This document shows positions 1-10,300 of a stretch of DNA of 33,411 bases, one piece after another. The position numbers and the translations under genes are program-made. The DNA comes from Pilatotrama ljubarskyi (lineage: Eukaryota; Basidiomycota; Agaricomycetes; Polyporales; Polyporaceae), in the NCBI GenBank assembly GCA_022385805.1, contig MU277781.1, positions 1 to 33,411 of the forward strand, read 5' to 3'. The notes under the pieces are model-generated. The model made no database searches, was not told the origin of the DNA, and saw only the letters and a list, made by a program, of their open reading frames with translations. Each line of letters starts with the position of its first letter. The stretch's first letter is position 1.

Positions 1-9
1 TGAGCGAAG

Positions 10-213
10 ATGCGCGAAGGGAGCGGCTTCGGTGCTCCGCGGCCTCGTGCGCGGAGTGGGGTCGCATCACCGTTGATGACGTTCTGGACTCGGAGCAGGG
101 CTAATCTCGAGAAGGAGCGCGTCAGATACGAGGCAGATGACCTATTGGCATCCTATGCGGCGCAGGATACTACCAGTGCAAGCTCGACGACCTTGGTTGA
201 CGACTCCGAGTAA
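10..213 (+). CDS. Possible last exon or short ORF of an unknown gene
   Basis: An open frame of 67 codons runs from the ATG at 10 to a TAA at 211-213. An in-frame TGA lies at 1-3, so the frame either starts at this ATG or is a terminal exon joined to sequence left of the window (an AG acceptor sits at 8-9). The product is basic at first (many Arg and Ser) and ends in an acidic Ser/Thr-rich tail. No domain, signal peptide or membrane segment can be seen, and I do not recognise it. It converges with the bZIP gene that follows on the other strand. It could be chance. Confidence 0.3.
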   Translation: MREGSGFGAPRPRARSGVASPLMTFWTRSRANLEKERVRYEADDLLASYAAQDTTSASSTTLVDDSE

Positions 214-1359
214 TGTCAGACATACTCACAAGTGAAGTTCATATTTCTATTTCATTATAATCCTACTGCACGGCGAGTTTCATCAGTAATATTTGTCTGA
301 GTCTCGGCCTCCTTTGCACGGTGTGGCGTCGGGCTTGCAGCGGTGGTACTTAGTCTTATGTTTCTCAGCTGAAGCCTGTCTATACCATATGTCCACTTTG
401 CAATATGCTCTGTTAATGATCATTACCAGGCAGTAACCATGCTACCTGAGTACCCGGAGTTGATTCAAGTCGCGGTGTGGACACGACTCAGACGTCCTCA
501 GGACGCGTGCCCAATGCCACGGCTCCGGGTCAAGGTTCCGGCGCTTGCCCCCTTTGCGTTGACCTTGTCCCATTGGGCATGACTCAGTCAAGGTACGCCC
601 AGCTTGTCATGACCGCCGGTCATGACCTGGGTCATAACAACACTGCGTCGAAGCAGGCGCATATATATATACTCGGCCACCCTTCACCGAGAAGGCTGAA
701 TTCGCGGTCTCTCAAGAGCAGATCACACAGAAGGTGACTTGCATAGCTAAAGCATAACATGCATAGCAGTAGCACGATATCGGCAGTGAGAGAGGTGAAG
801 ACCACGTACGGGAAAGAATGAGAGGAAAACAAGAGCAAAAAGAACGGGTTTTCCTAGAACATGTGCGCTGTGTGCTATAAATTTCATGGGTACTACTCAT
901 GATACGTTAATGTACTTCATACGGAGCCCGCCCGTGCTTCAATATCCACACGACCCATCACCCCCGCCCACCGCACTCCTCCTCCACTACATCCAAGCAC
1001 CAAACACCGAGCGCCGAGCACGTCGCGCGCTGATACAACATACACCGTACAACAGCATGTACAACATCTCAACATCCCCATCATCGCCAACAACAACCAA
1101 GGAGGAAAGTCCGAGTCCGTCAACAGGCACGACGCACTCCGGGCACCGAGAGATGGCCGTGGGGATCCGGCCGACGTGTATTGGGCCTCCCACACCGACA
1201 CCGTCGCTGCGCCCGCCATCGTGCTGGTACGCAAACCCCACCCGCTGCCCGCACCTAACACGTTCTGCACGGAGAGCTCTATGTATGCGGGCCCCACAGC
1301 AAGGAGCTGCGGGTCAGGACGGTGTGGGGCGACACCGGCAACGGGGCAGCCGCGGGGGC
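214..1359. other. Intergenic region between two converging genes
   Basis: No recognisable gene. It should contain the 3' UTRs of the upstream plus-strand frame and of the minus-strand bZIP gene. It holds an odd-length palindrome at 607-625 and an alternating TA run at 661-671 (TATA-like). The longest plus-strand frame, from 886, overlaps the bZIP C-terminus antisense, is low complexity and looks like a shadow. Confidence 0.5.
607..625. repeat. Perfect 9+1+9 palindrome TCATGACCG-C-CGGTCATGA
   Basis: The two 9-nt arms are exact reverse complements around a single C. Related GGTCAT and CATGAC words occur close by (580-586 and 630-635). It could be a dimeric factor site or a small hairpin. The sequence does not say which. 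Confidence 0.55.
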
Positions 1360-3142
1360 TCAGTACCCGTAGCCACGCCCGCCGCCGCCGACCATGGCGA
1401 CTGCGCTCTTGCCTGGTGGTGGGAGGCTGACGTTGACGCTGACCGGGGGACCGCCGGGGCCGACGCCCCCGCCGACACCACCGCCGATGCCGTTCACGCC
1501 TCCGCCAACGCTAGCTGCAGCACCGACGCTGAGCCCTGCACCTGCTCCGGACACGGGAAGCGGCACTGGTTGACCGACGGAGGCAGCGCCGACGAGGGCA
1601 GAGAGACGGGCGATCTCTTCTCGCGAAGCGACGAGGGCTGATGTTAGCCGCTCGTTCTCGTTTGTGAGGTACTCGACTTTTGCCTGCAGTTGTGCCAGCC
1701 ACGCCTTCTTCCGTTGACGGCACTTGAGAGCAGCTAGCGATGATTGTCGAGTTGTGAGAAGATACCCATGGCATTGCACGCCGATACATACCTTGTCGGT
1801 TGCGCTCGAGGAAGTTTCTGCGCTTCTCTTCCTCCGTCTCCGGCTTCTTCTGCTGGTTGGAACCCTTCTTCCCACCCGAGTTGGTCGTCGATGACTGCTG
1901 CTGCATCATCGCCTCGTCCTCGTCTTCTTCCTCCTCCTCGCCAAGGCTCTCCGAGCGCCCGCGTTTGCCGCGGCTGGTGGTGCTCGCACTCGCCGTCGAG
2001 CGGGTACGCTTGGCACCACCCTTCGCTGCAGGCTGCTGCGGTGCGAGCTCTGGACTCTCGGCGACAGGCGAGCCCTCGTACGTGCTCTTGCGCTTTGTGC
2101 CGCGTTTGCCATTGGCAGCCGCGACGCCATTGCCGTTTGTCTGGGCGGTGGGGATGCCAGTGTTTGTTTGGGCATTGGCGGCAGCGGCTTGTGCCTGCTC
2201 CCGCTTAGTAAGCTCCTGGTGAGCCTGAGAAAGGAGGAAGAGGCCGTTGGTGGAGGTGGTTGCGGCCTCGACGGCGGAGGTGACATAGGAGCCTGCGGCT
2301 GAAGTGGGAGGATCATTGCGAGAATGATTGGCATAAGCCGCGGAATGCGACATAGATAGGGGTGAGGGGTTCGTGGGCGACGTACTATGATGCGTGCCCG
2401 TGGGGAGGGCTCCTGTGATGGCAGAGAGGGTGTTGGGGGTGATGGTCGCGACATTCGAGAGGGACGGAGGGGCGTTCGAGCTCATGATGTTTAGCCATGC
2501 AGCGGTGCCCGGGGACGGTGGGGGGAAAACGGAGCCGATGATGGGGGTGAGGCCGGTGCCGGGGGTGAGCCCAGTGCGGGGAGTGAGCCCTGTACGGAAG
2601 GTGGAGGGGTCGAAGGCGGGAAGTGGCTGATCGTTGTTGGAGTTTGGCTGTGGGCCCGCGAGCATGGCGGGGGAGAGAGGGCCCGACCTGAGTGAATTGG
2701 AGAGGCCGGCGGAGGAGAAGCCCCAAGCATAGGCGGGGTCGGAGGGGGAGTTGATGGCGTCTATGGGGGGGAGGGTGGGTTTTGGGTTGTCGTCGCGGTC
2801 GTGGGCCTTGGAGGACGGACGGGAGTCATCGTGAGAGGTGCGGGAGGCGGAGGAGCGGTTTGTCGAGTCGGGGCTCTTCTGCTGAGTGCGGAGGGAGGAG
2901 TCGTTTGTGGGGCGAGCGAAGGACTGCTCGAAGGGATTGGGCTCGAGGTCGAAGTTGCTGCGCTTGGGCTTGGGCGGGGGACGCTGGGGCTGCTGGGAGG
3001 AGGGCGGGTGCTGGGGGGAGGCGGCGTTGGCGGGGTCGTGGATGGCGTTCTGGGAGTCGTTTGTCGGGATGACGTCTGGAGGATCCTGCGGATTGGACTG
3101 GGATGTGCGCTGTGGGCTGTGTGCGAGGTCTGGAGAGCTCAT
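1360..3142 (-). CDS. atf1: ATF/CREB-family bZIP transcription factor (Atf1/AtfA type)
   Basis: Two exons, 3142-1792 and 1733-1360, flank a 58-nt GT..AG intron (1791-1734). The intron splits the bZIP basic region between NRQ and AALKC. The spliced product has 574 residues. The N-terminal motif at about 61-76 contains FDLEPNPFEQSF, the signature of fungal Atf1/AtfA stress factors. Residues about 180-220 carry three close TGLTP units followed by a PPSPGTAAWLN stretch, as in the HRA/HRR part of that family; such TP/SP sites are typical targets of the Sty1/Hog1 MAP kinase. An acidic stretch and an EEKRRNFLERNRQ basic region (N-x7-R spacing intact) lead into leucine heptads at about 455-500. A Gly/Pro/Val-rich tail ends the protein. 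Expected role: nuclear DNA binding at CRE-like TGACGT sites in stress response. The family call is strong; the symbol follows the family. Confidence 0.9.
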
Positions 3143-6100
3143 GACGTTGTAGACGAGGGAAGCAACTCGGGAGAGGATGACGACGAGAGCAGAGTCGTGA
3201 AATCACCAATTCCCCCTGAGCCTAATGACGAACGCTGACGTCGTTATGTACACCCTTCCATCAGTCGGAGTCCAAACCATGGCGCGCACAGTCCCCCGAC
3301 ACCCCCCCTCCGCCCGGGGTCCCCCGCCCGAAAGACCGTTACGGTGGAGTAGGTTCCGTCGCCCCCCGTCTCTACAAAGCCCACGCCAGACACGTCCGCC
3401 CCCGCCGCGTCCCTGTCACCGCACGCACACCTCCCGCCCGGCGACGCTCGAGCCCTCCAGCCCATCGTCCGCCTCGTGTCTGCCAGTTTTCAGCCCGTCG
3501 AAGCCTCTTCGCTCCACCGCATTGTTCCTAACACTCATTTTCCGACTCTTTCGGTCCATCTTCTCACCGACTTTTTCTCGCGTGATCGAGCCTAGGCCCG
3601 TCCCCAAACCTTGCCCGCAAAACCTTCGGCTCCTTCCCGCCTCATTCTCTCCTCCGCCAGCCACTCTTCCGTCCGCCGTCCCGGCATCGTCTTCTCCTCC
3701 TCATCCTCCTCTCCCTCCGACCTCGGCCAACGCTACTCACCGAGCCAAACTGCAGTTCTCGTCTCCTGTCTACCTCTCTCCGCCTCCATCTCAGCCAGTC
3801 GTCCACCGTCACCCCTTCCAACAGAACCTTCTCTCCGTTCGCATCTTTGCCACAAGGCTGCCATCGATCCACCCCTGTTGATCCGCTCTTCTCTCCTCTG
3901 TTCCCATGATCATCCTCGTTCCTCTTCCTCCATACCGTCCTTATCCGCCTGTAAAACACATCCTCTTCATCGCATGCTCTACTTTACCGCGGCGTACCCG
4001 TCTCACGCGCATCCAGCACACGGTAGGTCCTCTCTCACTGCGCGCACACACTCATGTCCGCCCCGGCCTCGAAAGCCCAGACGTCATGAGAGCAGTGGTT
4101 CTGTTTGTCCCCGTTTCTCACTGCACGCCCCGCCGAACTGGGTTCGGGGCCGTTCTGCCTTCAAGGTGCCTGTTACAGCCGCATCCTCTCCCATGCGTCG
4201 CCTTTCGCCGAACGGACTCTATACGGCCATCCATCTGCCACTTCTGTCGCCTGTGCCCCAGCGCGACGCCCGTGCCGTCACTCGTTTAAGCAAGCAACGA
4301 TAGGCCTTTGCAATCTCGCCAATTGAATTGAGGTGGGCTACACCGCGCGAGTGCGATCGTCCCTCGTACTCAGTACTCAGTGCAGACGGAGCGCGCGTTG
4401 CCCGCGAGTCGGCATGCTTCTCGGATTGCGCCGCGGCAGTTCAACGCGTGCAGACGCGTATGTACGCCATTCTACCTACATAACGTACAGCATGCTTCGC
4501 GCGGCCACGCAGCGGAATGCTCTAGCAGAGGCAGCGAAGGTTCGCCGTCTCCTCTCCTCATCGAGCCTCTCCGCGGCGCCCTTTCCACCCACCTGAAATA
4601 TGACGGCCAATTCAACCGGTGCGCGGTATGTTATACCCCTTGCTTCCTCTTCTAAGGTACGCCTCGCCGCTCCACTCGTTTATTCGTGCTGCACCGAGTA
4701 CCTGTAATGAGGCTGTACCTGTCTATCAGCCGTATTCATCCTACCATCGTACCCGCCAAGCGCGCCAGCTTCGGACGTGTGGGCTCGGGTCGCTGCCCTG
4801 CCTGCCAAGGCTCGGATCCGAGTCCTGACAATTCGGTGCTGCTGCTACTTTTCGGTCCCGAGGGGAGCGGGTCTGCACACCCCGAGTGCAAGTCAGGTTC
4901 GAAGACAAGAACGATCCCCGGCCTCCGCAGTGTGCTGTACAGCTCGACGTCGGCCTCCTCGATCGGACCATCTGACCTTGACGTTGCGGGGAAGGCCCTG
5001 GCACCCGAACTCGCTCCTGTTTCCTAGCTCCGAGTCCTGGCTCCCGGAGTGCGAGCTTCAAGTTCGTGCGCCCTTTGCACAGCTACGGCAGCCGCGTACC
5101 GATCCCTTCAACAGAGCGCCACAAAGCCCTGTTGGTCTCCTCCTGACCGGGTTAGCTTAAGGTTCGCAGAGCGGCGGCCGATCGCGGTCGCTCGACGCCG
5201 CAGGGCACGCTTACGGCATAGCGAAGATATCGATGGCGCAAGATCGCGAGCGAGCTGTGAGCCTTGTGGTCGGGGCGCCACCGTCGATAGGCGGGACGGC
5301 GCGAGCTCCTCGAGGGGTTGCTCAGCTGGTCGTTACATACGCGGTGGCGGGCAGCGGGCTGAAGTTGACCGCGCTCAGCCTCGGGGTGTTCGAAGAGGCG
5401 ACGCAGCAATTAGCGCGAACCAAAACGAGAACTCGGCGCTCGTACGTAAGGCGGGTTTATGCCTCCGAGCAAGAGCGCTATGTGCAGCAGTATGACTTGA
5501 CAGATCCCGAGGTCCATTAGTGCGTGCGTGTCGTTTCTATGAGACTTTGAGTTGACGCAGCTGTGGGTTGCGCGGCCGCGCGTACGTGATGACGGTACGA
5601 TCAGCCCATGGTTTGAATTTGGTCCCACCGCAGGCAGCAACACCGTTGACTTGTGAGGCCTTGTACGTTGAACGTTGAACGCCACTTTTCGGAAAATGGA
5701 CTGCCACCCGCTCACACACGTGCGGCCAGGCGCGCGTCTTCCGCGGAGAACGTCGCTGACACGTCTCAGATCTCGAGGGTGAGACCTTTGGCCTCAGACT
5801 TCAGGCCACTTTCCGGATGCATGATTCGGTCCGAATCTGGAGTGCCTCGTGCGTCTGCGAGCAAGAGCTCGCCGAGCCTGCCGCTATGTATGTACTCTCC
5901 GTTGCTGACCATAATAGAAAGCGATGATAGGTCGATGATTTCTTATAATGCATGTGAGCAGCACCCCCGGAGTTGGCTGCGGGAGATTTCCGGGCTCGGA
6001 AGATGCGGTGTGGTCGATGGTGTATTCTGGGCCCTGGGATGTTGTAAGACTACGTTCGTATCCTCATCTTGGAGTCTTTTTTTCAGGCTGTACTGTACTC

Positions 6101-6253
6101 ACGAGTCGCGACTGCGGTGACATTTGAATTATGTATGGAACGACACCGTCGTACAGCTACTGACAGGAAGATTCGGAGCGCCCGTGCTCCAGCCATTTCC
6201 GCTTCCGTTGCTCGTTCCGTCTCCGAATCTTCTGAGCCTCGTCACCTCCGAAG
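3143..6253. other. Long region without a recognisable gene, with pyrimidine tract
   Basis: This includes the bZIP promoter and 5' leader (minus strand). From about 3400 to 3930 the plus strand is strongly C/T-rich, as basidiomycete core promoters often are just before a transcription start, which would suggest a plus-strand transcript beginning near 3900-4000. Plus-strand frames at 3225-3881, 4686-5027, 5233-5520 and 5653-6120 are open but have no recognisable domain, odd composition and no convincing splice structure. I do not call them genes. The retroelement target site is at the right edge. Confidence 0.5.
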
Positions 6254-6257
6254 ACGG
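6254..6257. repeat. Target-site duplication ACGG (left)
   Basis: ACGG directly abuts the TG end of the LTR and is repeated beyond the other LTR. A following T makes a 5-bp ACGGT match possible only if the LTR lost its terminal T, so 4 bp with canonical TG..CA ends is the simpler reading. Confidence 0.85.
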
Positions 6258-6540
6258 TGGAGTAGTCCAGTGTGGACTCCTCTGACGCGCGCGAGTGAGA
6301 CAAGATGAGAAGATGATAAGCTCCGATGCGATCCCCCAAACCACAGAGTCCAGCTTCTAGTCCTCCTCTCTCCTCCCGACCCCCTCCTCCCTTCCCCCTC
6401 CGTCCTCCCAGCGCCTCTCCTTGCTGACTAAGCTCCCGGCCCGCGCTTCCTCCGCTCCCTCCGCTCCCTCCGCTCCCTCCGCTCCCTCCGCTCCCTCCGC
6501 TCCCTCGTCCTCCCTCGCCTTCGCTCTCCCTCCTACTCCA
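6258..6540 (-). repeat. 3' LTR of the retrotransposon
   Basis: 283 bp, read as identical to the other LTR and bounded by TGGAGTAG and CTACTCCA. It contains a 9-bp tandem repeat (6445-6507) inside a long C/T-rich strip, which is G/A-rich on the sense strand. No CAT occurs on the plus strand, so the sense strand has no ATG. Confidence 0.95.
6445..6507. repeat. 9-bp minisatellite GCTCCCTCC x7 in the 3' LTR
   Basis: Seven consecutive 9-bp units, the first (GCTTCCTCC) and last (GCTCCCTCG) degenerate. The sense strand reads as spaced G-runs (GGAGGGAGC), a pattern that could form G-quadruplex or triplex structure. The other LTR has the same copy number at 13832-13894. Confidence 0.9.
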
Positions 6541-6544
6541 CGTG

Positions 6545-6551
6545 CCCCCCC
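6545..6551 (-). other. Candidate polypurine tract (run of 7 G on sense strand)
   Basis: Seven C on the plus strand, hence seven G on the element's sense strand, lie 4 nt before the 3' LTR, where plus-strand DNA priming is expected. It is short and separated by CACG, so the assignment is tentative. Confidence 0.4.
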
Positions 6552-6580
6552 ACAAGTGACGACGTCCGCGTCGTCAGTCT

Positions 6581-7141
6581 TCACGCTGGGACTTCATGGG
6601 TGACACCATGCTCGTCGGTGACGGTGACGACCGTCTCGCAAGGAATCGTCTTGAGGAGCTCTCGTATCTCCCGAACATCGGGTCGGTCTGGTTCGATGAA
6701 GCGACGCAGCGAACGCGGAGGTTTGATGCGGTTAGGTCTGCGAAGTCCGGCTCGCAGCTCGGGGATGGTTTTTGCGGCCCACGGTCGGCTACGCAGGAAC
6801 TCCCACACCGGCCATCTACCCAGCCGGGCCAGGCTACGCGGTATCTGGAGGAGGACGTATTCGTCTCGTGTCGTCCCCCTTCCTGCACGGCGGTGTGCAA
6901 CGAACTCCACAGCGTGCTCCTCGAGGACTCGGATTCGGGTGATGCGTATGGGGACATAGACAACCCAGCCGTTTTCGGTTTTCTTGTAGGTCAGGTCGAG
7001 GAGGTCGCCGACGCCGATGTTGCCGCCGATCAGGCTGCTGTCGCGCACTTCGTAGATGTCGAGCCCGTATGGCTGAACTGCGCAGCTGGTGTACGCGACG
7101 TCGATGGTGCGAATGGATTGGAGTGCCGTTGAAAGGGGCAT
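6581..7141 (-). CDS. Third retrotransposon ORF, 186-residue protein of unknown function
   Basis: A true ATG (7141-7139) opens 186 codons downstream of pol, separated from the pol stop by 203 nt, and ends 40 nt before the 3' LTR. This is the env position, but the product has no signal peptide, membrane segment or Cys pattern, so it is not an envelope protein. The N-terminal half looks like a small beta-rich domain (for example GGNIGVGDLLDLTY and WVVYVPIRITRIRVLEEHAVEF). The C-terminal half is basic and Arg/Pro-rich, ending in a short Val/Thr strand. No chromodomain, RNase H or dUTPase motif is seen. Its intact frame in an element with identical LTRs suggests it is kept under use. How it is translated is unclear: reinitiation, a spliced subgenomic RNA or an internal start. 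I do not recognise its family. Confidence 0.65.
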   Translation of the reverse strand: MPLSTALQSIRTIDVAYTSCAVQPYGLDIYEVRDSSLIGGNIGVGDLLDLTYKKTENGWVVYVPIRITRIRVLEEHAVEFVAHRRAGRGTTRDEYVLLQIPRSLARLGRWPVWEFLRSRPWAAKTIPELRAGLRRPNRIKPPRSLRRFIEPDRPDVREIRELLKTIPCETVVTVTDEHGVTHEVPA

Positions 7142-7344
7142 GGTGCGAACTGGTAAAGACAGGATGTAGTGAGCGACGATGTTGTGGGAGCGAGAAAGTG
7201 TGCAGCAGGGTTGGGCGGACTGGCGGTGCGCATGTAATATATACTGGCGACTAGCGGTGGCTCGCTTGTTCGCCTAGCAAAGAGGAAGACATGAAGGAGA
7301 CTTAGCTCATTGGATGACAGATGTGTGCGGCTAGTAGAAGCGAC

Positions 7345-10300
7345 TTAGCGCTGGGTGACGTCTGCGGTCTGGGTCGCACCCCTTGACTGCTGCCTTCTTG
7401 CGTGTTCCTGAGCGGCGAGCTGCGTTCCCGGTCGAGGTTCAAAGGCTCGGAGTCTTCTCGCATGGTATAGGCCTGTCAAGGGTTCATCTCCCAGCGTAGT
7501 CAGTTCGTACGAGTTCTGCAGACGACGCACCACACGGTGGGGCGGCGACCATTTCGGGAGAAGTTTCCGTGATGTCTTGAACGTGTAGTCGAGATCGCTG
7601 CGGTAGATCTGGACTAAGGCACCCTTTTCGAAGACAACTTCCCCGGGTTGCGAGGCTAGTACGCGCCGGTCGAAGACGGTCTTGCGTTTGATCGCATGTC
7701 GAACTGCTTCATCGTACCCGTCTAGGTGTTGCTGCGCGACGTACGCGATGTGTGTGGTCGCGTCTTCCTCTGTGGCTGGCTGCGTGGCGAGATCTAATGG
7801 CGTGGTGGGGGTGTTCACCACGCGCCCAAGCAGTAGTTCTTTGGGTGAAAACTTCAACGCAGGCAATATACGGTAATTGAGACACTTCACCGCATTGTCA
7901 AGATGTTCGGGCCATGAACGTGGCAGGCTGTCCCAGTCCTGCTGATCGAGATTCCAGTCGTCTTCTCCGAGTTCCGGCGCGCATAAGCGCTTGAGCACAT
8001 GGAGGAGGAGCTTATTTGTTCCCTCGACGAGGCCGTTGATCCACGGTGCGTATGCAGCGACCACGTGCGTCTTCACGCCCCATTGTTCGCAGAAGTTGCG
8101 GACGTCGTGGTTGTCGAAGTGCCGTCCGCCGTCGGTCATGAACGTCTCCGCGGGCGCAAAGCCATGGAAGATGTGTCGAAGCGCGTCTGTTGTCGTCTTT
8201 GCTGTACCTGCTGATCGATACTTGAAAGCCCATAAGTGCTGTGAGAACGTATCGAGGAACAGACCGAGCGTGTGGTATCCCCCTTTGCCGTCCGGCATTG
8301 AGAGATAGTCGCCAACGATGAGTTCGAGGGGATGTCTTCGTGTGATAGGATCTAGGAGGGCATGCAAATGTGTTGGTCCGAAGTTCTTGCACCGTGCGCA
8401 GTGTTTGATGGCTTCTAGGATCGATGCGTCGAGCTTCGGGCTCCAGTATTGGTCCAGGAGCGCGATCTTGATGGAGTCGCGGCCCCAGTGTCCTCGCTCT
8501 TCATGGCATTGTCGCGCTTTCTCGATGGCTTCCGCGCGTGTGATGCATTCAACTCTTGCGCGTGCCCGAGTGGTCGTCGTAGTTCGTAAGCGCCAGAGTT
8601 TGCCCTCTGCAATCATGTATTGTGCCGCTCGATGCTTCGCGCGCCGTGCCGTTCGTTCGTCCAGGGTATCGGTAGCATTCATGATGGCCTTGATGACTTC
8701 AGTGAAGAGTGGCTCTTCTGCGAACCTGTTTAACAGTGCGTCATCCTCGTGTTCAGTCTCGGGGAGTTCTGCGGTCACCTGGAAAAGGTCATTGACCAAC
8801 CCGAGGTTGGCTTCCCAGTCTTCGCAGACAGTCCACTCGCTTCCGTCGCCTGTGGTGCGTTGTGCGCCTTCGCCTGTTCGGCTCAAGGCGTCCGCTACAG
8901 TGTTGAGCTTGCCAGGGACATGGCGGACATCGACGATGTGGTGTGCGAGAATGCTGTCTCGCCATCGCGCATGTGTGCTGACTAGTTTGTCGTTGGACAA
9001 TACATCTCGTAGGGCTTGACAGTCGGTTTCAATCTCGATGGGAAATCCCCAGATGATATCCGAGAACTTATCTAGGCCGAATTTCAGTGCAGCAAACTCG
9101 AGAATGAAAGGTTTGTACTTCTCTTCGGTCATAGACGTCCGCTTCGAGGCGAACCCGATAGGATGGATTCGCTGTACTGTCCGGCCCGACGGCAGAACGT
9201 CTGTCGACCGTTGAGCGAGCACCGCGCCAAAACCTTCCTTTGAGCCGTCGGTGGTTACGATGAATGGTGTGCCATCCCATCGTGGTCGCCGTAGTACTGG
9301 CTCTGAAGTTAGCAGGGCCTTGAGCTTTATGAATACCTCGTCATGCTTTGCGGTCCAATGCTCTTCGAGGCGGTAGTTCTGCATAGCGCGTCGGTAAGTC
9401 GTTTTCCCGGCTCCTTTCGGGATGTGGACGTTGCGCAGCAAGTCGCGCAGTGGCGCTTCTACGCGTGCGTAATCGCGGATGAGATCTCGGAAATGGCTGG
9501 TGAGACCTAGAAATGATACGAGCTGCAATGCGTTCTGTGGCTTCTCCCAGTCGACAACAGCCATCAACTTAGCTTTGTCCGGCGATACGCCCTGAGGTCC
9601 CACTTGGGCGCCTGCGAAGACCGCTTCGGTCATGAACCATCGGCACTTCGCTGGGGAAAGGGACAGCCCGCATTCGCGTATGCGAGTAAGGATTTTCCGG
9701 AGCTTCGCCGTGAGTGCCTCGAAGGAGTTGTCTGCAGCGCCGCCGTCGTCCACGAAGAGTTCCATAGTCCCTTCGGCGATGAGATCGTGGAAGTGTCTTG
9801 CCGTCATGTGTCCGAACGCAGACGGTGCTCCGGTGAGACCGAAAGGCATCTTCACGCACCAGAAGTACCCTCGTCCTTCGACGTAGAAGCACGTATACGG
9901 CCTAGATTCCTCTGCCAAAGTGACTGCGTAGAATCCTGACGCAAAATTGAAAGTGCAGACCCACCGGTATCCGCTGACGCTCTGCTGCTTCTGGCGGATG
10001 TCTCCTTGTGGCATAGGTGCGATTTCAGTGACCTTGTTGATCTCTCCGAAGTTTTGACAGAGTCTCCACTTGCGCTCGACTGCTGGTGGTGTCGGGGCCG
10101 TCTCGTTGGCTGGTCGCGGGGGTATATCGAATGCTGCCTTGAGACCGTTCGCTTCGCACTGTTCGTTGACGCGGACGCGCAGTTCTTCGAGTGAGAGGCC
10201 CTCTCCTTCGTGCACCTTGTGTGCGAGCGTGATCGGCGCAATACATTTGACGTCGCTTGGTGAGCATGGAGCAATAGCGCCGGCTTCGAGGAGCTCGTCA

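Noticed and set aside
886..1641. 251-codon plus-strand ORF
   Set aside because: Antisense to the bZIP C-terminus, low complexity and Ala/Thr/Pro-rich. The bZIP frame on the other strand is clearly the real one.
3225..3881. 218-codon plus-strand ORF in the pyrimidine tract
   Set aside because: Its Pro/Ser/Leu richness simply reflects C/T-rich DNA. No domain and no splice support.
6253..6257. 5-bp target duplication
   Set aside because: Left GACGG and right ACGGT share only ACGG when the LTRs keep their TG..CA ends.
6581..7141. Envelope gene (errantivirus-like) interpretation of the third ORF
   Set aside because: No signal peptide, transmembrane segment, furin-like site or Cys pattern.
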